A program made the translations under genes and the position numbers. From a virus, in IMG/VR virus record IMGVR_UViG_3300028196_000101, positions 1 to 22,043 of that record: 22,043 nucleotides of DNA, one strand, 5' to 3'. This document shows positions 1-7,209 of this stretch, in pieces (position 1 is the first letter of the stretch; every line of letters starts with the position of its first letter). The notes below the pieces were generated by a model. It did no database searches. It worked only from the letters and a program-made list of their open reading frames with translations, and was not told the origin of the DNA.

Positions 1-3000
1 GTTGGAAGAAAAATACTGTAGATCCAACACCCACTGTATTGATTAGGTTTTCATCAAGTGTTAATGTAGTAATTCCAGATACGATAGGTGTGGCACTATT
101 TATTGTATAGTAAGTATCCGTCATATCGGCAGTTGCTGCAGCATTACTTCCACCACCACCAGAAATAGTAACTGAAGGTGTTGATTCATATTGACTTCCA
201 CTACTGATGATTGAAATTGAAACGACAGCACCACCTTCAAGAGTAGCGAATGCAGTTGATGTTTCACCACTCGGACCAGTAGGAGCTGCGATAGTTATAG
301 TTGGAGTAGAAGTATAACCACTTCCACCATTAGTGACTGTGATTGTTTCTACAGACTTATAGAGTTGATCAAAATAAACAATCTGTCCATCATAGGGACG
401 TGTCTGTCCAGTTCCAACATTGATAGTTACATTATCTTGTGACGCGGCCGCAGAAGTTGTGACAGTGCCAATAAATTGTTCAGAACCTTTACCATTAGCA
501 ACTAAACCGAAGGTTCCAAAACTACAATTACTATTAGCAACATCAGCTTGACCACCTTTGTGGACAGTTATTGCTTTATCACAACAAATAGTAAATACTG
601 ACACTAACTGAGCATATCCTTCATTTGTTACAGCAACACCGACACCACCTTGATTGTATTGAGTGAAGGCGTCAACATTCATTGACTTAGTCTTGACTGC
701 TTTATCTCCATCAACTCTAATACCAGTTCCAGTAGTGGTATCACTAGTACAGTTCTGAATATACGGACCTTTCCATTTACCACCACCAACATTGGTAGCA
801 CCAGATGTTGGAAACGCGACCGCAGCTGCAGGAGCGGTATGACCAGAGAAAGTCATGTTTGCCAGTTTACATCCTTTATTAACATGGAACAAATCTTGTG
901 TGGCGTTACTTGGCAATACCTTACAACTTCTCAGATCATCACCAACAACCGCTACAAATGCAGGAACAACGATTGGATTACTCTCAACATAGTTACCCGA
1001 AAGTACTTTAATAACAGATCCAGATTGAGCAATACCAACAGCACTTGCGATGGTTAGTTTAGCATTATCAATCGATGTTCCATTATTAGTATCATTACCA
1101 TCTTTAGCGACATAAAAGACATTTGGTGCTGAGTTGATACCTGATGCACCGGAGTTGATTGTTACATTATCACCGATGAAAATATCAGAATTTGTAATAG
1201 TAACAATACCTGCTGTTATGGTATTATTATCACCATCTATGGTAACAGATGCAGTACCAATGGTAAGGATTCCAGTAATTCTTGCATCACCCCTCACCAA
1301 AAGGGCAGTTGTAGCTGTACCTGTATTGACTTCAAGACCACTTCTGAATGTTGAAAGACCAAGAGAGTCCAAACGTGTTACATCATCATAAGTGATTGTT
1401 CCAGCAACATTCACATTTGTAAAATTACCAGTCGTCATCGTGATAGCAATACCACTGATAAAGTCAGTACTTGCTACACCTGCACTACCCAATGCGGTGC
1501 TAGCAATACCAACCCACTTGGAGTTAGTCTGATCATAGATCAGTAATTTACCATCTCCTGATGTTTGATCAAACTCAACGTCATCAAGGTCTTTGATGAA
1601 ACCAGCTCCACCACCACCCATGGTGGACATCTGAGTTTGAATTCTATTAATAAAGAGTCTATAGTGTGTAGACAAATCTTTCAGAGTAGCAAACTGCTGG
1701 TCCTCAGGTGTTAATGGGTCAGTCTGACCACCAGCAGTTTGTTTCTGTTCTGGTGGTTCATTTAACAGATATCCCTCAGTGATTGTCTTCTGTTGTTTCT
1801 TGATTACAGAAGCAATCTTATGGAGTTCACCAACCAGAGTTTGAATATCACCCTTTGTGGTCTTTATCTCCTCATTGAACTCCTTTCTCAGATTGGAGAT
1901 ATCATCATCGTAATACTTTACCTCAGGAAGTGTATCAATAGTTTCCTTCAGATCAGTAATGAATTTAACGATAGAATCATCAGCCCTGACGCTCTGTTCA
2001 TTAATTTTCTTAATTTCATCCTGAAGAGATTGTTTAAGTTTATTCTGCTCACTGATTAATGATTTCTTTAACTTTCTATCATCATCCTTTGATGTATGAT
2101 GTTGTTCCCATATTCTACGAGAAACACCTTTAACTTCTTCTAAAAGTTTATCCTTAGTCTCTTTAAGATTTTTATTAGTCTTATTAAAATCTTCAGTAAG
2201 ATGTTCGTAAAGATTCTTTAAATCTACTTTTAGTTCAAAATCTTTCTTTTCAACTATTTCGTTCAGTTCTCTGACTTCAAATTTAATTTTCTCTTTGATA
2301 ATGTTTATATGACATTCAACCTTGTCAATGTCATCATCAATTAGACTAAAACTTTTAGCAATCCAAGAGAAGTCTGGTGTCTCCTCAGATTCCGAGAACC
2401 AGTCTGGAACGGTAGGAATCGACTCACTTACCTGTTCAATCCTTGATTTTAAGGACTCTAAGTCTTCTTCGTAGTATTTTACCTCTGGAAGGCACTTGAG
2501 CTCTTCTTTAATATCGGTAATTTTGTCATAAATTGAGTTAATATCATGGTCATAGTATTTGACCGTAGGAATTTTGGACTCAATTTCAGATAATTTACCT
2601 TCAAATTCTTCATTTTGAACACTCAAGACATCAATTTTATCCGTCTTTGCGTAATTTCCTTGAATTTGTTCAATTTGAGCACAAATTTCCTCTAATTGCT
2701 CATCATAATACTTGATTTCAGGTATTTTTGGAATATCTTTTCTTACATCATTGACCAAACGGACCAATTCCGACCATTCTGGAACCTGAACAACATCAGT
2801 TAATTCCACAAATGACTTTCCATCGGAATTTTCGATGGTCTGGGTCTCTTCTTCTACAGGTTTTTGATAAAAATCATCTACTGAAGGTAGATTTTCTTCT
2901 TTAAAATCCCCCAATGACGGCAAATCATCAGGATTTTCGATGAAATCTCTATATGAAGGTAAATTATTATTTTCGCGCGACATATCAGTTGTATTAGTAA

Positions 3001-3025
3001 GAATACTTTGGGATTTCTCTCCCAT
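1..3025 (-). CDS. virion structural protein, coiled coil plus beta-helix (3' end off window)
   Basis: An open frame of about 1008 codons runs without a stop from ATG 3025 off the left edge, so the C-terminus is missing. In order it shows: an N-terminal segment with three LPSxxDF motifs (residues 22-52); a long charged, coiled-coil-like region (about 95-410) with four copies of P-[ET]-[VI]-K-Y-Y-[DE]; a hinge with GGGGAGF and an LKDLDDV-like motif (about 465-485); a Gly/Thr-rich beta region; a segment beginning NVFYVAKDGND (about 633-850) that resembles DUF1565/pectin-lyase-type right-handed beta-helices; and two GxGY-type repeats (about 890-950). It is probably a fibre-like or decoration component of the virion. 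It follows gp16, where T4 has gp17 directly. An ATG at 2983 is an alternative start, because a late-promoter-like box leaves almost no leader before ATG 3025. The beta-helix and structural role are inferred from pattern; host-receptor function is unproven. Confidence 0.8.
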   Translation of the reverse strand, partial: MGEKSQSILTNTTDMSRENNNLPSYRDFIENPDDLPSLGDFKEENLPSVDDFYQKPVEEETQTIENSDGKSFVELTDVVQVPEWSELVRLVNDVRKDIPKIPEIKYYDEQLEEICAQIEQIQGNYAKTDKIDVLSVQNEEFEGKLSEIESKIPTVKYYDHDINSIYDKITDIKEELKCLPEVKYYEEDLESLKSRIEQVSESIPTVPDWFSESEETPDFSWIAKSFSLIDDDIDKVECHINIIKEKIKFEVRELNEIVEKKDFELKVDLKNLYEHLTEDFNKTNKNLKETKDKLLEEVKGVSRRIWEQHHTSKDDDRKLKKSLISEQNKLKQSLQDEIKKINEQSVRADDSIVKFITDLKETIDTLPEVKYYDDDISNLRKEFNEEIKTTKGDIQTLVGELHKIASVIKKQQKTITEGYLLNEPPEQKQTAGGQTDPLTPEDQQFATLKDLSTHYRLFINRIQTQMSTMGGGGAGFIKDLDDVEFDQTSGDGKLLIYDQTNSKWVGIASTALGSAGVASTDFISGIAITMTTGNFTNVNVAGTITYDDVTRLDSLGLSTFRSGLEVNTGTATTALLVRGDARITGILTIGTASVTIDGDNNTITAGIVTITNSDIFIGDNVTINSGASGINSAPNVFYVAKDGNDTNNGTSIDNAKLTIASAVGIAQSGSVIKVLSGNYVESNPIVVPAFVAVVGDDLRSCKVLPSNATQDLFHVNKGCKLANMTFSGHTAPAAAVAFPTSGATNVGGGKWKGPYIQNCTSDTTTGTGIRVDGDKAVKTKSMNVDAFTQYNQGGVGVAVTNEGYAQLVSVFTICCDKAITVHKGGQADVANSNCSFGTFGLVANGKGSEQFIGTVTTSAAASQDNVTINVGTGQTRPYDGQIVYFDQLYKSVETITVTNGGSGYTSTPTITIAAPTGPSGETSTAFATLEGGAVVSISIISSGSQYESTPSVTISGGGGSNAAATADMTDTYYTINSATPIVSGITTLTLDENLINTVGVGSTVFFFQ
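1907..2722 (-). repeat. four P[ET][VI]KYY[DE] repeats in coiled coil
   Basis: Copies are PEIKYYD (2702-2722), PTVKYYD (2549-2569), PEVKYYE (2468-2488) and PEVKYYD (1907-1927), at residues 102, 153, 180 and 367. Each is followed by an acidic, helix-like stretch (for example DHDINSI, EEDLESL, DDDISNL). They look like caps that restart successive helical segments. The uneven spacing (51, 27 and 187 residues) argues against simple tandem duplication. Confidence 0.85.
2870..2962 (-). repeat. three LPSxxDF peptide repeats
   Basis: Codons for LPSYRDF (2942-2962), LPSLGDF (2903-2923) and LPSVDDF (2870-2890) lie in the first 52 residues of the beta-helix protein, spaced 13 and 11 residues apart. This is seen directly in the translation. 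Repeated short linear motifs ahead of a coiled coil suggest a multivalent docking tail, but the partner is unknown. Confidence 0.85.
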
Positions 3026-3030
3026 TCTTA

Positions 3031-3453
3031 CTATTTATCATTATTGCCTTTCTTTAATAATTTCTGAAGCTCAGCTGTTGAACCAACAAAAAGTGCATTG
3101 TTGACAGTGGTTGGACCTTTGGTATCTTTCTCTTCTTCCACATCCTTGAGTTTCTGTTGCAATGTTAGAAGTTTATCAGTCGCATCAGCAACATTTTTGA
3201 TTAACTGACCAGCGACTTCGTAAGCTCTTGGCATCTCACTTTCTTGAGCTAGTTCAAGGATACCATCGATGGCTTCCTGTCCTTTCTCAATGATTGAATA
3301 GAGATTACCCCTGGTATATTCATAATCTCTTCTGATGTCCTCTTGACCTGACTTTATCTTATCAATCTTAGTGTTTGTGTCAACCTTCTGTACCTCTACC
3401 TCAACCGATTCGACGTTAAATGTTTCGTCGAGATTTTCATACTTATCAGACAT
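3031..3453 (-). CDS. 16: terminase small subunit (T4 gp16-like)
   Basis: This is the DNA-packaging small subunit, which in T4-like phages forms a ring that regulates the large terminase gp17 during headful packaging. The 140 residues align with T4 gp16 (164 aa) by eye: a central helical core (about 38-106) with a DYxxxRxN start, a xxPRxxEVxxxL motif (74-83) and a KLKDV-like end, then a C-terminal segment NNALFVGSTAEL matching the T4 NATVFMGSPTEL region. The N-terminus is acidic and shorter than T4's. It lies 9 nt after gp15, and a GAGG Shine-Dalgarno-like sequence overlaps the gp15 stop, so it probably shares the gp15 transcript. gp17 is not next to it in this window; the beta-helix protein intervenes. 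Identification is secure from both sequence and position. Confidence 0.95.
   Translation of the reverse strand: MSDKYENLDETFNVESVEVEVQKVDTNTKIDKIKSGQEDIRRDYEYTRGNLYSIIEKGQEAIDGILELAQESEMPRAYEVAGQLIKNVADATDKLLTLQQKLKDVEEEKDTKGPTTVNNALFVGSTAELQKLLKKGNNDK
3032..3038 (-). promoter_or_regulatory. late-promoter-like box ATAAATA before beta-helix gene
   Basis: Minus-strand TGATAAATAG overlaps the gp16 stop codon. ATAAATA matches the core of the T4 late promoter (TATAAATA). With T4 geometry, transcription would start about position 3026, one base before ATG 3025, giving a leaderless message or favouring the internal ATG at 2983. The same 7-mer occurs by chance inside AT-rich genes, so support is moderate. 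Confidence 0.5.
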
Positions 3454-3462
3454 AAATTAACC

Positions 3463-4470
3463 TCAGAAAACATTACCATCAAAACCAAAGTCATCACCAA
3501 TCTCAATAAGATTAGCATCATTGGCTGTTATTGTAGCGACTCCAGAACCAAGAACATGTTCTGCAGCTGTCGAGGTATCTTGACCTCTCTTGACTGTCAA
3601 ATTATTACCAGAAACTTTTTCAATATACATTTCCTCTTTTCCGATTTGAATATATGTTGCTGCTGAGAGTTGAGATGCGTCAGCAACTTCAATAATTTTT
3701 ACTATTTCGTCAACATCCTCGGCAATGGTGGTAACATAACTGTCATCATAATCCTGGACAGCTCTTGGTACAACTCTGTATGTGAGGTCTCTTTCTGGAT
3801 TTCTGAGACCTGGACCAGAGGAACCAGCAACATAACCAACAGTAACCTTTCTGATAATATCGCCTGAAACATCGGACAGAGGACCAAATAGGAATGTTTT
3901 AGCTGTGAATGTCAGAGTATATACGAGAGCCCTTCTTGTTTCAAAGTTACCCTCATAATCATCTTCCATGGAGATTCCTTCAAGTTGAATAGGGATATCT
4001 CTCTTTTCTTTGAAGTCACCAAGAAAATTGATTGGTAAATTATAAGATGGTTGAAAGTAAGGTAAGATTTGTTCTACAATCTGTAACATGTCATCATTCA
4101 ATTTTGTCATGACTGACAACTGAATAGTCATGTTGTATGGAACAGGAACATATCCCTTTTTAATCTCACTTCCAGTGGAATTCTTGACTACAAACTGTTG
4201 TGTCTGAGTTGACTTTCTTGTGGGGTCATACTGGAGGTCAGTGAACTCAAATGACATTCTAGGAAGAGACATTTGAGTTGACTTGTTCAAGTTTGCTTGC
4301 TGTTCGATCCTTGCAAGAAACTTCTGAGTAGGTCCATATGCCAATGGAACTTTGACGGTACTGATTTGATTATCAGACTCATTCTTATGTTGAATTTCAA
4401 TTCCATTAAACATCGATCCAAATCCGATAATTACGGATCTGAAGATTTCATTATAGAAATACTCAAACAT
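3463..4470 (-). CDS. 15: tail terminator / sheath stabiliser (T4 gp15-like)
   Basis: In T4, gp15 caps the tail tube and sheath and provides the surface that joins the head neck. Residues 1-215 carry the gp15 pattern: an N-terminal FYNEIFR start, VPLAYGPxxKFLARI (41-55), LPRMSFEF (69-76), and a central VPVPYNMTIQLSVMTK beta region, then a TFTAKTFLFGP segment. At 335 aa it is longer than T4 gp15 (272 aa). The extra length is C-terminal: residues 252-318 form a module with an IQIGKEEMYI strand, KRGQDTS and an AEH motif, also found in two other proteins of this window. The start ATG lies 23 nt downstream of a CTAAATA box with no strong Shine-Dalgarno. gp16 follows 9 nt later. The core assignment is firm; the function of the extension is unknown. 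Confidence 0.93.
   Translation of the reverse strand: MFEYFYNEIFRSVIIGFGSMFNGIEIQHKNESDNQISTVKVPLAYGPTQKFLARIEQQANLNKSTQMSLPRMSFEFTDLQYDPTRKSTQTQQFVVKNSTGSEIKKGYVPVPYNMTIQLSVMTKLNDDMLQIVEQILPYFQPSYNLPINFLGDFKEKRDIPIQLEGISMEDDYEGNFETRRALVYTLTFTAKTFLFGPLSDVSGDIIRKVTVGYVAGSSGPGLRNPERDLTYRVVPRAVQDYDDSYVTTIAEDVDEIVKIIEVADASQLSAATYIQIGKEEMYIEKVSGNNLTVKRGQDTSTAAEHVLGSGVATITANDANLIEIGDDFGFDGNVF
3517..3717 (-). other. RG-H module in gp15 C-terminal extension
   Basis: Residues 252-318 of gp15 contain the series IQIGKEEMYI, a short loop, LTVKRGQDTS, then AAEHVLGSG. The same order (IG-[DK]-E, strand, RG or RR, small residues, H, G) occurs in the DUF4815 giant near 8395-8590 and in the right-edge protein near 21404-21544. 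It is probably a small beta domain added to the conserved gp15 core. No function is known from the sequence. Confidence 0.7.
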
Positions 4471-4492
4471 CAGTCTAGTCTTTATTTGCTAC

Positions 4493-4499
4493 TATTTAG
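4493..4499 (-). promoter_or_regulatory. late-promoter-like box CTAAATA before gp15
   Basis: Minus-strand TCTAAATAGT lies in the 30-nt gap between gp14 and gp15. By T4 late-promoter geometry, transcription would begin about 4487, giving a leader of about 17 nt before ATG 4470. The box is one of five similar motifs placed in intergenic gaps, and probably drives gp15-gp16. Confidence 0.65.
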
Positions 4500-4500
4500 A

Positions 4501-5925
4501 TTATGGCATCCCGAATGGATTGGTGGAACTAAAATCAATAATCTTATCTGCCTCAAATTCAATGTTGTCATTATCAGCAAAAGTATCAACTATATCATCT
4601 TCATTGACAACTCTGATACTATACGAAGCTCCAGAATCTGATCCAACAATTCTCTCTCCAGGTAAGAAGTTCCCAGTAACGATAGAAATCTCAAGAATAT
4701 TAGTGGTGGAGTTCCACCCCTTGACTCTTGCTTCAGATCCAGATGTTCCACCAGTGACAACCTCATTGAATATGAAATTACCAGAACCATCACCACCAGT
4801 AGCCGTAGCAGGTGGGTCGAATGTGATAACAGATGTAGATGTTGTTGCAAATCCAACACCACCAAATGTCATAGCAACACTAACAACATTACCGGCAGAG
4901 TTGATAATACCAATACCAAAAGCTGTTTGGACACCAACTACATCTGTTTGTCCAATAGACACATTGGGATTGGTGATGTAACCACTACCACCATTAGTGA
5001 CTGAAACAGTTTGAATAGAACCGAGAGTTGTGATACCAGAGGTTGCAGCTGCACCAGATCCAACCTCTCCTTTGATCGTTTCAAAGACTAACTTGGGGGC
5101 TACAGTATATCCACAACCAGAGTTGGTAATGTAGATCCTATGGACCTTTCCATCTTTTTGTCCTGCACAACCAATAAAGTCTGTGGTTATTGACGCAATA
5201 CCAACAGCTGTTGTACCTCCAGCTGGTGCCGAACTGAATCCTATAAGTGGAGCTAAACTATAACCACTACCCATGTTTGTAATAGTCATAGAGTTCAAAG
5301 AACCACTAGCACATGTGGTGGCTGTACCTGTTGCAGTAACAGCAACTCCAATCAATGTAAGTGTCTGAGTATAACCAGTGCTTATTTCTTGGAGTTCATC
5401 ATCAACATCTTCAATACCAGTATCGATGACCTCATCCTCATATCTGTAGAGTTCACATCTCAGTTGATAGACATAGTTCTTCTCTAATTGATAGAAGGGT
5501 TGTTCATGTTCAACATACTTAATCTCAAAAAGTTTATCACCAAGTGGAAACCAGATAAGATCACCCTCTCTTGGTCTGTGAGTGACACCCTTCATGTTGG
5601 GAATGTCCTTCATGAAGGGTGTGATGTAATCTGAGAATCTTTCTTTGGATATGACTAATGTTAGGTCATCTTTCTCTTGAATACCAAACTTAGAAAGAAT
5701 TGTTCCCTGTCCACCAAATCCTTCATAACTATCCACATATGCTTCAAGTGGGTATGCATTCTCAAATTTTGATTCAATAACCTCTTTGATTATTGTCTTT
5801 TCAGTTGCATATTGTCTTGGGAGGTAGTATACTTCTACCCCATACATCTTGAGTTGTTCGTTTACTAGGCTCTGAACTAAATTCTGTTCGTTCTGAGAAC
5901 CATTGAGAAAATATGGATTAAGCAT
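4501..5925 (-). CDS. 14: neck protein (T4 gp14-like) with inserted repeat array
   Basis: gp14 together with gp13 completes the capsid portal after packaging and allows tail joining. Residues 1-185 match gp14: N-terminal NPYFLNGS followed by LVQSLVNEQLKMYG, VYYLPRQY (32-39), an FENAYPLEAYVDSYEGFGGQ region, and GDLIWFPLGDKLFEIKYVE (121-139). T4 gp14 is 256 aa; this protein has 474. Residues about 190-375 hold four GxGY/GxGF beta repeats, 385-440 an SGA-type module, and the last about 30 residues (EFEADKIIDF, NPFGMP) look like the native gp14 tail, so the additions sit inside the family sequence. It starts 6 nt after gp13 with only a weak GGGTAAG upstream and no promoter box, so it is probably cotranscribed with gp13. 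Family assignment is firm; the role of the insert is unknown. Confidence 0.93.
   Translation of the reverse strand: MLNPYFLNGSQNEQNLVQSLVNEQLKMYGVEVYYLPRQYATEKTIIKEVIESKFENAYPLEAYVDSYEGFGGQGTILSKFGIQEKDDLTLVISKERFSDYITPFMKDIPNMKGVTHRPREGDLIWFPLGDKLFEIKYVEHEQPFYQLEKNYVYQLRCELYRYEDEVIDTGIEDVDDELQEISTGYTQTLTLIGVAVTATGTATTCASGSLNSMTITNMGSGYSLAPLIGFSSAPAGGTTAVGIASITTDFIGCAGQKDGKVHRIYITNSGCGYTVAPKLVFETIKGEVGSGAAATSGITTLGSIQTVSVTNGGSGYITNPNVSIGQTDVVGVQTAFGIGIINSAGNVVSVAMTFGGVGFATTSTSVITFDPPATATGGDGSGNFIFNEVVTGGTSGSEARVKGWNSTTNILEISIVTGNFLPGERIVGSDSGASYSIRVVNEDDIVDTFADNDNIEFEADKIIDFSSTNPFGMP
4801..5358 (-). repeat. four-copy GxGY repeat array inside gp14
   Basis: Four units of roughly 40-55 residues carry the pattern (hydrophobic strand)-TN-x-G-x-G-[YF]-x-x-x-P: TNMGSGYSLAP, TNSGCGYTVAP, TNGGSGYITNP and TFGGVGFATTS. 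One DNA stretch (about 4979-5004) is nearly identical to a stretch of the beta-helix gene at about 323-348. The array is extra relative to T4 gp14 and may be an exposed beta-solenoid or a stack of small beta domains on the neck. Confidence 0.8.
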
Positions 5926-5931
5926 GACATC

Positions 5932-6795
5932 TTACCCGATAAGATCAAGAGGTGGAATCTCATATGTACTTAACATCTTCTCTTCAATCTTATCAAGTTC
6001 AGACTGTGCATCATCATAGATTTGTCTTCCGTTAAACTCAATACCACCAGGTAGTTTTACACCCTGGAACTTGATTAAGTTTTGACCCCATTGTTTCTTA
6101 ACTAGAGATGTTAGATACTTCTTCAGGAATGGATCATTAAATACACCAGTAGCTTCATTAGGATTAAGAACCTTCCAACAATCGATAACAAGATAATCAC
6201 CAACAATTAAATCATTATATGAAACATCAAGATACATCCTATCTTGTCTTTGATTAAATCTGATTGCCTTATGTGTGTTCAACAGAAAATTCAATGTCTC
6301 AAGATAAGACATTGACATTGAATATGACAGAATGTCCTGTGTTCCCCAGTAGTGAACATCATTCAAAAACATCTGATACTTCAAACTGAACATGTTTTTG
6401 GTACTAACACCCATTAAGGCATCCCACTGATATACCTTATTGATTCCAATTACATCCTTAGGAATATCAAGATAATTACTATTTTCATAATATGTAAATG
6501 TTGTTGCAGTTCCTACAATATCACTTGTTACTGATGTTGATGCCATTCCAACTGATCCCCTACCACTTGGGGCTCCAGGTGGAACAGCTTGTGCTCTATC
6601 TTTATCTGCCTGAGTAATCTCGTATTTTAGAAATGTCTGAATTACCCCGTCAAAATGTCTTTGTTGAAACAGTTGAATAGCGTCATCCAATAAATCTTGG
6701 ACCTGTTCGTCAGCGACATTAATTTCAACTACAGGGGCACCCAACTGTCTCAAGCAGTAATCAATCAGTTCTTGTCTAGAAGAGGGCTGCGCCAT
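5932..6795 (-). CDS. 13: neck protein (T4 gp13-like)
   Basis: This is the head-completion/neck protein that binds the portal vertex after DNA packaging and works with gp14. At 287 aa it is close to T4 gp13 (309 aa). The N-terminus is characteristic: an ELIDYCLRQLGAPVVEINV block (residues 9-27), then LLDDAIQLFQQRHFDG (35-50). Later conserved-looking parts are IPKDVIGINKVYQW (111-124), an IRFNQRQDRMYLD stretch and WKVLNP, then PFLKKYLTSLVKKQWGQNLIKF and LPGGIEFNG. A Pro/Gly-rich segment with a Ser/Thr stretch (about 70-100) looks like a flexible insertion. It is preceded by a CTAAATA box; the AT-rich leader lacks a clear Shine-Dalgarno. gp14 follows after 6 nt. Assignment is secure. Confidence 0.94.
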   Translation of the reverse strand: MAQPSSRQELIDYCLRQLGAPVVEINVADEQVQDLLDDAIQLFQQRHFDGVIQTFLKYEITQADKDRAQAVPPGAPSGRGSVGMASTSVTSDIVGTATTFTYYENSNYLDIPKDVIGINKVYQWDALMGVSTKNMFSLKYQMFLNDVHYWGTQDILSYSMSMSYLETLNFLLNTHKAIRFNQRQDRMYLDVSYNDLIVGDYLVIDCWKVLNPNEATGVFNDPFLKKYLTSLVKKQWGQNLIKFQGVKLPGGIEFNGRQIYDDAQSELDKIEEKMLSTYEIPPLDLIG

Positions 6796-6816
6796 TTATA
6801 TACTATAACTTTTTAT

Positions 6817-6823
6817 TATTTAG
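6817..6823 (-). promoter_or_regulatory. late-promoter-like box CTAAATA before gp13
   Basis: Minus-strand CCCTAAATAATAAA overlaps the stop codon of the 129-aa gene. Expected transcription start is about 6811, a leader of about 16 nt before ATG 6795. It probably drives gp13-gp14. Confidence 0.65.
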
Positions 6824-7209
6824 GGGGCGGAAGAGATACCGGATATGACCGTAACGTTACCCTCAGCCAGTCTATAAACGGTTGTACCGGAACTTACCAA
6901 CACATCCCATACATATCTACCATTTCTTAAAACTCTCGTCTCTGTCTTTCCTAGAGTAATCTTAAACTCACCATCAAAAGCACTTGTAAATCCTACATTA
7001 AATGTAGCAATTGGTGACATACTAGAACCAATTGACACAGACTTTGTCATCTGTGAAGAACCAGTCCATCCTTCAAAATTAAAGTTTGTCTTACTTGGTT
7101 TGATTACCTTAAAGGTAGAATTGAAGTCAGAACCAGTATTGATAACCAAATTAACTCCATATGCAGATGCATTGGAATCAGGATTGAAAGTGATTGTATT
7201 ATTGGCCAT
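6820..7209 (-). CDS. small beta-sandwich virion protein, LtfC/BppU-like (inferred)
   Basis: A 129-aa protein, all-beta in appearance, with no Cys and no signal peptide. The pattern is an early strand with NLVINTGSDF (20-29), a Ser/Thr/Phe-rich middle (FNFEGWTGSSQ), an FDGEFKITLG strand (78-87), then RYVWDVLVSSGTTVYRLAEG (98-117) followed by NVTVISGIS. The order 'dG-x-hydrophobic strand, YxWD, strand, v-x-RL-x-eG-x-v' resembles the Ig-like domain known from phage tail-tip or baseplate accessory proteins (LtfC/p132/Gp6 and the BppU N-domain); this is recognition by pattern, not alignment. Its ATG is inside the end of the 67-aa gene (11-nt overlap), implying translational coupling. It sits where T4 has fibritin (wac), just before gp13, but is unrelated in sequence. 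A baseplate or fibre-attachment accessory role is likely but unproven. Confidence 0.75.
   Translation of the reverse strand: MANNTITFNPDSNASAYGVNLVINTGSDFNSTFKVIKPSKTNFNFEGWTGSSQMTKSVSIGSSMSPIATFNVGFTSAFDGEFKITLGKTETRVLRNGRYVWDVLVSSGTTVYRLAEGNVTVISGISSAP

Noticed and set aside
91-110. ATAAATA on the minus strand inside the beta-helix gene, and again near 15221-15232 inside gp8, considered as internal promoters.
   Set aside because: Both lie within conserved coding sequence, not before a gene start; AT-rich chance hits are expected and they serve as a reminder of the motif's background rate.
444-451. GCGGCCGC, a GC-only 8-base palindrome (NotI site) in AT-rich DNA, considered as a cloning scar.
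   Set aside because: It sits in frame inside an intact coding region (TSAAASQ) with no break in similarity or frame, so chance within Ala codons is the simpler reading.
1134-1391. Plus-strand open frames opposite the structural genes (for example 1134-1391, 4520-4981, 18379-18639).
   Set aside because: They are rich in V, P and T because they are antisense to Gly/Ser/Thr/Asn-rich repeats; they have no ribosome binding site or recognisable domain, and every one lies within a well-supported minus-strand gene.
4801-5358. Regularly spaced repeats in gp14 considered as a CRISPR-like array or a diversity-generating retroelement target.
   Set aside because: The repeats are degenerate, encode a protein pattern, and have no reverse transcriptase, template repeat or cas gene nearby.
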